From Chlorobaculum sp. (GTDB lineage: Bacteria; Bacteroidota; Chlorobiia; Chlorobiales; Chlorobiaceae), in NCBI GenBank assembly GCA_013334855.1, contig JAAXWU010000008.1, forward strand, positions 1 through 37,904: 37,904 nt of DNA, written 5' to 3'. The notes below the pieces were generated by a model that was given only the letters and a program-made list of their open reading frames with translations, made no database searches and was not told where the DNA came from. This document shows, piece by piece, positions 16,685 to 24,237 of this stretch (position 1 is the stretch's first letter; every line of letters starts with the position of its first letter). The position numbers and the translations under genes were made by a program.

Positions 16685-16853
16685 TGTCAAGTCAATATCA
16701 AACAGCCTTGTTCATTTCCATTCCCCGTCATTGCGAGGAGCATAGCGACGTGGCAATCCATGTGGAATCAGTGAAGACAGTTAACGATGGATCGCCACGG
16801 CCCGACAGGTCGGGGTTCGCGATGACTATTCTCCGTCATTTTCATCTTGACAC
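16685..16853 (+). repeat. Complete MITE-like palindromic repeat, TGTCAAG...TTGACA
   Basis: A 169 bp element, the cleanest copy. Ends are TGTCAAGTCAA and CATCTTGACA. The inner arms are CGTCATTGCGAGGAGCATAG...CGTGGCAATCCAT and ATGGATCGCCACG...CGCGATGAC, pairing as a long hairpin with a GTGAAGACAGTTAACG loop. It lies between the methylase and the TonB receptor genes. Its right end is one base from the methylase stop codon (16855). Confidence 0.82.
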
Positions 16854-16854
16854 A

Positions 16855-17655
16855 TTACGATTCAGCATTTTCTCGCACCGTGGCAAGTAGCTCTTGCGAT
16901 CCCGCCGGAACGTTCCGCACTCGCACGTAGCGCCCAATGGTGTACACCACAGGCTCCGGCAGGCCGGTCGAAAAGCCCGGCTGACCGAGATGGCCAAGCG
17001 TTGTGCGGACAAACGCCTCGCCGGGCCAGCCGACCTTGCTCACCGCCACCACCGGCGTCTCGTCCGCCACGCCCTCTTCGCGAAACACCCGGAGTATTCC
17101 CGGCAGATTCGCCGTGGCCATGTAGAAGACGACCGTTGCGCCGTGACCGAGAAGCCTCGCCGCATCGCGGATGAGCGCGAAATCGTCGGTGAACTCGGCG
17201 GCAATGATATTGAGCACAGCATCGCTCTCGAACTTGCGGCTGATCGGCAGGCCGTAGGCGCTCGCCGCCGCTGCTCCGGCGGAGATGCCGGGGATGAGCG
17301 TCCAGGGAATACCGATCCGGTCGAGTACGTCGCCCTCATCGACTTCGCCGCCAAAGAGCGTCGGATCGCCGGTTTTCAGCCGAACCACCCGCAAGCCCTT
17401 GCGATAGTGCTCGCTGATCGCCATGATCATCGGCGTCTGTTCGCGGCAGCCCTGGCCTGTTTCATACGGCGAACGATCCACCCGAACAATCACGGCGCGT
17501 TTGGAGGCGACGCCGAGCGCCGGTTCGACCGTCCGGCAGTCGTAGAGGATGACCTCGGCCTGCCGGATTGCCGATTCGGCGCGGAGCGTCAAGAGTCCGG
17601 GATCACCCGGTCCCGTTCCGACAATGAAGACCCTGCTGTCAAGCACAGATTCCAT
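16855..17655 (-). CDS. Tetrapyrrole (corrin/porphyrin) methylase, uroporphyrin-III C-methyltransferase-like
   Basis: This 266-residue protein has the tetrapyrrole methylase fold: VGTGPGDPGLLTLRA (12-26), VVRLKTGDPTLFGG (90-103) and IPGISAGAAAASAYGLPIS (121-139). These match SUMT/CobA-type SAM enzymes that methylate uroporphyrinogen III, although KTGDP differs from the common KGGDP and may indicate a different precorrin substrate. It is the first gene of the metal-cofactor locus on the minus strand. Its presence suggests that the imported or modified compound is a tetrapyrrole, or that siroheme/corrin synthesis is linked. The exact reaction is uncertain. No strong ribosome site precedes ATG 17655. 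Confidence 0.82.
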   Translation of the reverse strand: MESVLDSRVFIVGTGPGDPGLLTLRAESAIRQAEVILYDCRTVEPALGVASKRAVIVRVDRSPYETGQGCREQTPMIMAISEHYRKGLRVVRLKTGDPTLFGGEVDEGDVLDRIGIPWTLIPGISAGAAAASAYGLPISRKFESDAVLNIIAAEFTDDFALIRDAARLLGHGATVVFYMATANLPGILRVFREEGVADETPVVAVSKVGWPGEAFVRTTLGHLGQPGFSTGLPEPVVYTIGRYVRVRNVPAGSQELLATVRENAES

Positions 17656-17711
17656 AGAGGTAATCGTTTGATAATTCTATTCGTTATTTACTGATCTACA
17701 TAACGAAGATC

Positions 17712-17737
17712 AAAAAAAAGAGGCCGCAGCCTTCTCT
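17712..17737 (-). terminator. Terminator-like hairpin in the leader of the tetrapyrrole methylase gene
   Basis: On the minus strand GAGAAGGC-TGCG-GCCTC is followed by eight Ts. It points toward the methylase and lies 57 nt before its start. It could be an attenuator or the terminator of a lost upstream gene. A second weaker site, palindrome ATGCCGGCAT with seven Ts, lies at about 17805-17820 in the same direction. Confidence 0.5.
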
Positions 17738-17976
17738 GTGAATTTCCGATTATCATCCTGAAAAAACAAACCAATCCTACGCTTAGGTATAAATATTTAT
17801 AAAAAAATGCCGGCATCGCATAAATAGTCCGAACAAACCCAATTTTCCGTCACCCCATTGAAAATGCGCGGGACATCATCAGTCCCACCCGGATGCGTAC
17901 ATCCTCTCCATCAATATCATTGTATGGCCAACGGTTCATCGAAAGCATCCGGAAGTTCGCTCACGATCAACCGGCC

Positions 17977-18043
17977 GAGCCATGTCGCTGTGCTCCTCTC
18001 GATGACGGAGAGTGCAAAAGGCTGTTTGGCCTTGAGTTGACAC
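17977..18043 (-). repeat. Single arm of the MITE-like repeat
   Basis: Read on the minus strand from 18043: TGTCAACTCAAGGCC, AAACAGCCTTTTGCA, CCGTCATCGAGAGGAGCACA and GCGACATGGC. This is diverged from but clearly related to the left arm of the copy at 16685. It reads as an open frame by chance. Confidence 0.68.
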
Positions 18044-18236
18044 TGAACTGAAACTTCTTTACCCGCCAGTGTATCCTTGATATGACACTTGGTCGCTTTC
18101 CTGCACCGACACCATCCGTATCAAGCCAACTGCATTGCTGGTAAAGCTTCTGCAGATCATGCGGAATACCATGAACGGACAGCCCGGCTGCCTGCGCAAC
18201 AGTCTCAGCATCCCCGAAATGGTTATCGAAAGCTAC
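18044..18236 (-). pseudogene. Unidentified gene remnant between two repeat copies
   Basis: Minus-strand frame from 18236: TVAFDNHFGDAETVAQAAGL, SVHGIPHDLQKLYQQCSW, LDTDGVGAGKR. The codon pattern and composition look coding. The frame has no start outside the repeat at 18237 and runs into the repeat arm at 18043. I do not recognise the family. It may be the remainder of a gene that preceded the methylase and was destroyed by repeat insertions. Confidence 0.35.
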
Positions 18237-18400
18237 TGTCAAGTCAATACTTAACAGTTTTGTTCATTCCGCGTCATTGCGAGCCGCGAAGCGGCGCGGC
18301 AATCCATAAGGATTAGGGCGATAGCGAAACGGGATGGATCGCCACGTCCAGACAAGTCGTGACTCGCGAAGACGAATCTCCATCATTTTTCTTTTGACAT
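18237..18400 (+). repeat. Complete MITE-like palindromic repeat
   Basis: A 164 bp copy running from TGTCAAGTCAATACTTAACAG through CGTCATTGCGAGCCGCGAAG, GGCAATCCAT, GATGGATCGCCACG and GACTCGCGAAGACG to CTTTTGACA. Same architecture as the 16685 copy with diverged arms. Confidence 0.8.
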
Positions 18401-18482
18401 ATCACTACTGTGGCATCCGGCTCGACAAAAACTCCGGGACTCCGCAATCGAAATAACTCTTTCTCTCGACTTTCGCTTCTTG

Positions 18483-18512
18483 ACGCCACCTTATCCGGGT
18501 GGCGTTTTTTTG
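18483..18512 (+). terminator. Rho-independent terminator-like hairpin upstream of the psr operon
   Basis: ACGCCACC-TTATCC-G-GGTGGCGT followed by seven Ts is a strong canonical terminator on the plus strand. No plus-strand gene precedes it, so it may end a lost gene or act inside a long leader of the reductase operon that starts 400 nt downstream. The interval 18513-18912 has no gene that I can support. Confidence 0.7.
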
Positions 18513-18912
18513 CCCCGGAAAATTATCATGACGTAAAATATACTCCTTGCCATCAACGTGAAATGCGATACCTTTCAGACAGTTCAAGCCGTTAATATTC
18601 ATAGTTATACCGCTTATCGTTATTCCATTGAAAATATAACGATCAGAATGAAAAAACATGGGGATCGAAGTAACCGGAGTCTCTTCCTGAACTTGTACCG
18701 CCCGACCAGAGTGACCGGCGCAATCCTTATAAACAATTGTTATCAAAGCAGTTACAGGAAAATTTGTTTTGCAACCTCTTCCATGTCGCGCTATATTGAC
18801 TGCTCTCCCGCTATTGAAGTACACCCGGCGGAGATACATCCCTTATCCAGCTTTCATCTTGTTTCCCGCTACGGGATTACGGCATTAACCATCTGTCTGA
18901 AGGGGGGCTTTT

Positions 18913-21702
18913 ATGCATAAAAAAATCATTTCACGCCGTCAGTTTCTCGCGGCGGCTGGCGTACTCGGCGGCATGTCGCTGTTGCGACCGCTCTGGGGGC
19001 TGGCATCCGCCCCGGCTTCGGACAGCGCTGCCGCCGGTGGCGCGACCACCTGGGTGCCGAGCATTTGCAATTTCTGCTCTTCGTTCTGCGACATCAAGGT
19101 GCAGACCAGAGAGAGCGATGGCGTTCGCCGGATCGTCAAGATCGACGGCAATGTGGACAGCCCGCTGAACCGTGGCCGCATCTGCGCTCGCGGCCAGGCC
19201 GGACTCCACCAGACCTACGATCCCGACCGGCTCAAGCAGCCGCTCATCCGCGTCGCGGGCAGCAAGCGCGGCGAGTGGAACTTCCGCGCCGCCACTTGGG
19301 ACGAGGCGTACAGCTACATCGTCAGCCGCCTCCAGAAGGTCAACCCGTGGGAGGTGAGCCTCGTCGGCGGCTGGACGGCCTGCGTGTCGTACATGCACTT
19401 CAGCCTCCCCTTCTGCCAGACCCTGCAGATTCCCAATATCGTCGCCTCGCCGCTCCAGCACTGCGTCACGGCGGGCCACCTCGGCACCGATCTGGTGACC
19501 GGCAACTTCAACGTGCATGACGAGATTCTGGCCGACTTCGAGAACGCCCGCTACATCCTCTTCAGCCTGAACAACGCCTCGGTGGCGGCGATTTCGACCG
19601 CCCGCGCCGTGCGCTTCGGCGAGGCCAAAAAGAACGGCGCGAAGGTGGTCTGCCTCGATCCGCGCATGGGCGAGCTGGCCTCGAAGGCGGACGAGTGGAT
19701 TCCGGTCAAGCCGGGCACCGACCAGGCCTTCTTCCTGGCGATGCTGCACACGCTGCTCCGCGAAAAGCTCTACGACGCCGATTTCGTCTCGAAGCACACC
19801 AACGCGCCGTTCCTGGCCTACCGGGACGAGAACGGTTCGGTGCACCTGGCCGCAGAGGCAGGCAAGGATGGCAAGCCGTCGAAATATTACGTCTATGACG
19901 CCATCAGTGGCGCCGTTCGCCCGGTTCCGGCCTACACCAACACCAACGAGCGGGCGGCGGGCGGCGGACGCATCCAGCCCGCGCTCAACGCGCCGGAGGG
20001 CCTGGCCTGGAGTGGCCGCAAGGTGACGACCGTGTTCGACATGTTCATCGAGGAGTCCGAGCCCTTCACCCCCGAATGGGCGGCGGCGATCACCGACGTG
20101 CCCGCCGAGACGATCCGGCGCATCTCGATAGAGTTTGGCCAGGCGCGGCCCGCGATGGTCGATCCCGGCTGGATGGGGGCGCGTTACCACCACCTCATCG
20201 GCCAGCGGCGCTTGCAGGCGATCATTCAGACGCTTGTCGGCGGCATCGACAAGCCGGGCGGCTGGCTGATGAGCGGCGAGTACCACCACCGCTCCGAGAA
20301 GGCGTGGCACAACATGCAGCAGGGCGGCGAGCAGCATGGGCCTCCGGTGGAGCGCCCCGGCATGGGCTTCGCCTACGGGCTGCTCGACATCTTCGCCAAC
20401 CCGAAGGCGTGGGAGCACGGCAAGCCCGGCTTTTCGTTCGCCTGGGCGATGGAGCAGCAGAAGGCGGGCAAGCCCTCGGCCTTCCTGCCCGCCATGGCCG
20501 ACACCGGCCTGTACGAAGCGGTCAGGGGCGAGCTGACCTTCAACGGCGAACCCTACCGGATGAAGGCGCTCATCATGAACGCGGCCAACCCGATCCGTCA
20601 CTACTTCCCGGCCAAACGGTGGGAGGAGATGCTTTCAAGCCCGAATCTCGATCTGGTCGTGGCCATCGACGTCCTGCCGTCGGACACGACGCTCTACGCC
20701 GATGTGATTTTGCCGAATCACACCTATCTCGAACGCAACGAACCGCTGCTCTACCCGCTCGGCCCCGACACCGGCATCGGCTTCACCACCCGCCTGCGGG
20801 CCATCGAGCCGCTCTACGACACCCGCGACACCACCGACATGCTCTGCGAAATCGCCCGCCGCATGGGCAAGCTGGAGCCGTACCTCGACGGCATCGCCGA
20901 GTACGCGGGCCTCGATCCGCAGCTTTTGCGAAGCGAAGTCGCCGCCGCGCAGCAGGCTCGCAAGCCGCTCAACGAGGCGTTCCTCAAAACCGCCTGTGTG
21001 GCGATGGGCAAGTTCTCCGGCAAGCTTACCGGCAGGGAGATGACCGGCGCACAGGTCGAAGCGGCGATCCGCACGAAGGGGGTGCTGCTGCTCAAGAGCG
21101 CCGACGAGGTGGTCGAGGAGATGAATCTGCCGCGCAAGCTCCCCGTGCCGACCATGTCGGGGCGGCTGGAGCTGTTCAGCCCGATTCTCGAATCGTTCGC
21201 CCGGCAGGCCGGAGCGCAGCCGCTCTTCAACCCCGTGCTTGGCTACGTGCCGCGCATGATGACGGATCAGGGGGACAAGAACGATCTCGCCGCGAACGAA
21301 TTTTACTTCACCTACGGCAAGGTGCCGGTGGTCTCGCACGCCTCGACCAACAACAACAACACGCTGCTCGCCGCAGTCACCGAGCCGAAAAAAGGGCAGT
21401 TCATGGGTTTGTGGATGAACAAGGCCAAGGCCCGGACGCTCGGTCTCTCCAACGGTCAGGAGGTCGAAGTCACCAACCTGCGCTACGGCCCGAAGGTGAA
21501 AGCGACGCTCTTCACCACCGAAATGATCCGGCCCGACACGGTATTCCTGCCCTCGGCCTACGGCAGCAGGAACAAAAAACTCAGCGTCGCCGGAGGCAAA
21601 GGCACGGCGCTGAACGAGCTGATGCCCTACAGCATCGAGCCGATAGCGGCATCGTTCATGTCGCAGGAGTTCACCGTAAGCGTCAAGCCTGTAAACAGTT
21701 AA
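18913..21702 (+). CDS. psrA: Molybdopterin oxidoreductase catalytic subunit, polysulfide/thiosulfate reductase-like (PsrA/PhsA)
   Basis: This 929-residue protein of the DMSO-reductase superfamily has a Tat signal SRRQFLAAAGVLGG (7-20) for export. The [4Fe-4S] site is Cys52-x2-Cys55-x3-Cys59-x31-Cys91. Cys184 (PLQHC) is at the likely molybdenum-ligand position. Molybdopterin-binding segments include VVCLDPRMGELASKADEWIP and SDTTLYADVILPNHTYLE, and the C-terminal dinucleotide-binding domain is present. Green sulfur bacteria carry several such polysulfide-reductase-like complexes, proposed to act in sulfur metabolism at the outer face of the membrane; the direction of catalysis is uncertain. The AGGGGGG ribosome site precedes ATG 18913. 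It is the first gene of a four-gene operon. It could alternatively use tetrathionate, thiosulfate or sulfite. Confidence 0.88.
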   Translation: MHKKIISRRQFLAAAGVLGGMSLLRPLWGLASAPASDSAAAGGATTWVPSICNFCSSFCDIKVQTRESDGVRRIVKIDGNVDSPLNRGRICARGQAGLHQTYDPDRLKQPLIRVAGSKRGEWNFRAATWDEAYSYIVSRLQKVNPWEVSLVGGWTACVSYMHFSLPFCQTLQIPNIVASPLQHCVTAGHLGTDLVTGNFNVHDEILADFENARYILFSLNNASVAAISTARAVRFGEAKKNGAKVVCLDPRMGELASKADEWIPVKPGTDQAFFLAMLHTLLREKLYDADFVSKHTNAPFLAYRDENGSVHLAAEAGKDGKPSKYYVYDAISGAVRPVPAYTNTNERAAGGGRIQPALNAPEGLAWSGRKVTTVFDMFIEESEPFTPEWAAAITDVPAETIRRISIEFGQARPAMVDPGWMGARYHHLIGQRRLQAIIQTLVGGIDKPGGWLMSGEYHHRSEKAWHNMQQGGEQHGPPVERPGMGFAYGLLDIFANPKAWEHGKPGFSFAWAMEQQKAGKPSAFLPAMADTGLYEAVRGELTFNGEPYRMKALIMNAANPIRHYFPAKRWEEMLSSPNLDLVVAIDVLPSDTTLYADVILPNHTYLERNEPLLYPLGPDTGIGFTTRLRAIEPLYDTRDTTDMLCEIARRMGKLEPYLDGIAEYAGLDPQLLRSEVAAAQQARKPLNEAFLKTACVAMGKFSGKLTGREMTGAQVEAAIRTKGVLLLKSADEVVEEMNLPRKLPVPTMSGRLELFSPILESFARQAGAQPLFNPVLGYVPRMMTDQGDKNDLAANEFYFTYGKVPVVSHASTNNNNTLLAAVTEPKKGQFMGLWMNKAKARTLGLSNGQEVEVTNLRYGPKVKATLFTTEMIRPDTVFLPSAYGSRNKKLSVAGGKGTALNELMPYSIEPIAASFMSQEFTVSVKPVNS

Positions 21703-21720
21703 CTGGAGGAGTAACTCTCT

Positions 21721-22320
21721 ATGGCCCGTTATGGAATGGTAATGGATATGCGTACCTGCGTCGGCTGTCAGGCCTGCATGGCGGCGTGTTCGACCGAAAA
21801 CCAGACCCCCTTCTGGAGCGAGAAGTTCCGGACGCATGTGGAGGACAAGGAGGTGGGCACGTTCCCGGATGTGCGCCGGGTGCAGCTTCCGCGCCTCTGT
21901 ATGCACTGTGAAAACACGCCCTGCCTCTCGGCTTGCCCGACCGGCGCGACGCACATGGACAAGAACGGCATCGTGCTGGTCAACAACGACCGCTGCATCG
22001 GCTGCTACGCCTGCTGCATCGCCTGCCCCTACGACGCCCGCTACGCCTACGAGCGTGAAGATGTCGAGAAGGAGCACGAGCTGTACGGCAAGGACGTGTC
22101 GCACGAAACGCCGCACGTTGACAAGTGCACCTTCTGCGTCCAGCGCCTGAAGGAAAAGCTCGAACCGGCCTGCGTGGCCACCTGCCCGACCCACACGCGC
22201 ATCTTCGGCGACCTCGACGACCGCCAGAGCGAGGTGCACAAGCTCGCCGCGAGCGGCAAGGCGCAGGCGCTGAACCAGGGACTTGGCACCTCGCCGAAAG
22301 TATTCTACATCCCATCATAA
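21721..22320 (+). CDS. psrB: Iron-sulfur electron-transfer subunit, four-cluster ferredoxin type (PsrB)
   Basis: This 199-residue protein is rich in cysteine. Clusters are visible as CVGCQACMAAC (13-23), CMHCENTPCLSACP, CIGCYACCIACP and CTFCVQRL...ACVATCP, four [4Fe-4S] sites as in DmsB/PsrB/PhsB. It carries electrons between the membrane subunit and the molybdenum site. It has no signal, so it is probably exported together with the Tat-signal-bearing catalytic subunit. GGAGGAG precedes the start, 18 nt after psrA. Confidence 0.93.
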   Translation: MARYGMVMDMRTCVGCQACMAACSTENQTPFWSEKFRTHVEDKEVGTFPDVRRVQLPRLCMHCENTPCLSACPTGATHMDKNGIVLVNNDRCIGCYACCIACPYDARYAYEREDVEKEHELYGKDVSHETPHVDKCTFCVQRLKEKLEPACVATCPTHTRIFGDLDDRQSEVHKLAASGKAQALNQGLGTSPKVFYIPS

Positions 22321-22335
22321 AGGAGGGCACTCATT

Positions 22336-23256
22336 ATGACCTTTGTACATCAGGAAGTATGGCACTGGCAGATCGCGACCTACCTGTTTCTGGGCGGTCT
22401 GGGCGGCGCCACCTTCGCCATCGGAGCGGTGCTGCACCTTTTCGAGGGGTGCGACCGCAAAATGCTCTCCATCGCCGTCATGTCGTCGATTGCGTTTCTG
22501 GTGGTCGGCACCGTATTCCTGCTCGCCGACATGCTTCAGCCGTTGAAAGCGATCTACGCCTTGACCAATCCGCGCTCGTGGATCTTCTGGGGCGTCGTCT
22601 TCATCAATTTCTACTTCATCGCGGCCATCGCCTACATCATTCCGCTGCTCGACGAGTGGCCGCTGTTTCAGCCGATTGTGCAGAAAATCCCCGCGCCGAT
22701 CATCGGCCTCCTCGAACGCTTCAACAAGCTGGTCGCCCTCGGCGGCTCGGCAGCCGGATTCCTCGTGGCGATCTACACCGGTCTGTTGATCTCGGCGGCT
22801 CCGGCGATCAACTTCTGGAACACCCCCGCCCTGCCGCTGCTCTTCGTCATCTCTGGATTCTCGACCGGCGCGGCGTTTCTGCTGCTGCTCTCGATGCTTT
22901 CGAGTAACCCCGCCGCGCCGGTGATCTCCGCCAAGCTCGAACAGCTCGACGCCATGCTGATCGTCACCGAGCTGATCATCCTCGGCGCGTACTTCAACTT
23001 CGCCATGTTCCTGCCCACCGGCGCACGAGCCTCGGCGGAGTTCCTGTTCCACAGCCCGGTCTTCATCGTGGGCTTCTTCGTGGCCGGTCTGATCGTGCCG
23101 CTCGCCATCGAAACCTGGGGCATCTTCTTCGGCGGCCACTCGCAGGAGAACAAACCGAAGCTGCCGATGCTCTTGGCCAGCTCGCTCGTGCTGCTTGGCG
23201 GCTATCTCTTGCGTATCTACGTGCTCAAGGCCGGCATGTTCCAGTACCCCTGGTAA
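22336..23256 (+). CDS. psrC: NrfD/PsrC-type quinone-interacting membrane subunit
   Basis: This 306-residue protein has about eight to nine transmembrane helices, beginning MTFVHQEVWHWQIATYLFLG and including FLGGLGGATFAIGAV, typical of the NrfD/PsrC family. It exchanges electrons with menaquinone and anchors the A and B subunits. AAAGGAGGG ribosome site precedes ATG 22336, 15 nt after psrB. Confidence 0.93.
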   Translation: MTFVHQEVWHWQIATYLFLGGLGGATFAIGAVLHLFEGCDRKMLSIAVMSSIAFLVVGTVFLLADMLQPLKAIYALTNPRSWIFWGVVFINFYFIAAIAYIIPLLDEWPLFQPIVQKIPAPIIGLLERFNKLVALGGSAAGFLVAIYTGLLISAAPAINFWNTPALPLLFVISGFSTGAAFLLLLSMLSSNPAAPVISAKLEQLDAMLIVTELIILGAYFNFAMFLPTGARASAEFLFHSPVFIVGFFVAGLIVPLAIETWGIFFGGHSQENKPKLPMLLASSLVLLGGYLLRIYVLKAGMFQYPW

Positions 23257-23279
23257 GCCCGCCCGAACCCGACAACCCC

Positions 23280-23316
23280 GACGCCCGGCATCCGAAACAA
23301 CGGAAGGCCGGGCGTC
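23280..23316. other. Strong hairpin between psrC and torD-like genes
   Basis: GACGCCCGGC and GCCGGGCGTC form a perfect 10 bp stem with a 17 nt loop. There is no T-run, so it may stabilise the 3' end of psrC mRNA or lower downstream expression of the chaperone. Confidence 0.6.
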
Positions 23317-23332
23317 CATCGTTTGACCAATC

Positions 23333-23899
23333 ATGACCACGCCACTCCAGAAAGCGCTCCTTTACAAATTCCTCAGCCGCTGCCTCGCCTACCCGAACGA
23401 GGCGTTCATCCCCGCCCTCCGCGAAGCGCTCGACAGGATCGAAGCACATCGCGACGAGCTGCTCGCCCTCGTCACCTCCTTTGAGCGGGAGGAGGCCGAA
23501 ACGCTGCAAGCCGAATACACGCGCCTCTTCCTGAACGGCTACCCGCGCACCATCTGCCCGCCCTACGAATCGGTCTATCTCGAAAAGCGGATGCACGGCG
23601 AAGCCACCGTCGCGGTGCAGTCCGCCTACGCCGAGTGGGAGATGTCGGTCGAGCCGGGCCTCATCGACCACCTCGCCACCGAACTCGAATTCCTCGCCTT
23701 CCTCGCCTCCGCCGAATCGCTCGACAACGCCGTGAGCGCGGACGCCCGCAAAGCCTCGGAGAGCTTCACGCAGCAGCACCTGACCCGCTGGACGCCGCAA
23801 TTTGTCGTCGATTTGAAAGCCGGGGCGACGATGGAGGCGTACCGGCTGCTGGGGGAGGTGATGGAAAATACCCTCACGCCACTGCGCCCCAAGCCCTGA
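23333..23899 (+). CDS. TorD/DmsD-family maturation chaperone
   Basis: This 188-residue protein is all-helical with the TorD-family layout: N-terminal helix LLYKFLSRCLAYPNEAFIPA, ETLQAEYTRLFLNG in the middle, ICPPYESVYLEKRM (the conserved PxYESVY-like motif), and DHLATELEFLAFLA near the end. Such chaperones bind the Tat signal of a specific molybdoenzyme until cofactor is inserted. Position just after psrABC indicates that PsrA is the client. It lies 77 nt after psrC, with a hairpin between. The TGA ends at 23899. Confidence 0.9.
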   Translation: MTTPLQKALLYKFLSRCLAYPNEAFIPALREALDRIEAHRDELLALVTSFEREEAETLQAEYTRLFLNGYPRTICPPYESVYLEKRMHGEATVAVQSAYAEWEMSVEPGLIDHLATELEFLAFLASAESLDNAVSADARKASESFTQQHLTRWTPQFVVDLKAGATMEAYRLLGEVMENTLTPLRPKP

Positions 23900-24081
23900 G
23901 TCAGGCAAAGCGGGACGACTTTTCAAAGGCGACCCATCGAGACAGTCAATTGCCCCTATCCTCAGAAATTTTTCGCTCAGAAATGCTGAAAAAAGCAGGC
24001 GATTACCTACTTTGACAAGTCAACGCTACTCGACTGAAAGGTTTCCCCATCCCAAAACCGTATTGAATCGAGCACAAGAAA

Positions 24082-24225
24082 ATGATAAACCACGCAAAAG
24101 CTCTGGATCGCAAGCTTGCTGTCCATCGTTTAAAGCCGGATCGGCTTGGGGAGTTTGTCCACACGGTTCATTGTGAATTGATGAGTGCGAAGATCAGCGT
24201 TGATGATTTGCAACTTACAGCATAA
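24082..24225 (+). CDS. Possible 47-residue small ORF before the SIR2 gene
   Basis: The frame MINHAKALDRKLAVHRLKPD, RLGEFVHTVHCELM, SAKISVDDLQLTA ends 12 nt before the SIR2-like start. It is soluble and mixed-charge. AAGAAA precedes the start, a weak ribosome site. No family is recognised. It could be a small regulator or a remnant. The rest of 23900-24081 shows no gene; a TTGACAAGTCAA dyad lies at about 24013. Confidence 0.3.
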   Translation: MINHAKALDRKLAVHRLKPDRLGEFVHTVHCELMSAKISVDDLQLTA

Positions 24226-24237
24226 CCGAAAGAAGCA

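Noticed and set aside
17656-18110. Cobalamin riboswitch upstream of the tetrapyrrole methylase
   Set aside because: I looked for the conserved B12-box pattern on the minus strand and did not find it.
18405-18839. 144-residue minus-strand open frame upstream of psrA
   Set aside because: Contains the terminator hairpin at 18483 and no recognisable motif; judged chance openness.
18931-20601. Long minus-strand open frame opposite psrA
   Set aside because: It is a shadow of the GC-rich psrA codons; arginine- and histidine-rich and without recognisable domains.
20076-21911. 611-codon plus-strand frame across the psrA/psrB junction
   Set aside because: Overlaps two well-supported genes in another phase and has low-complexity composition.
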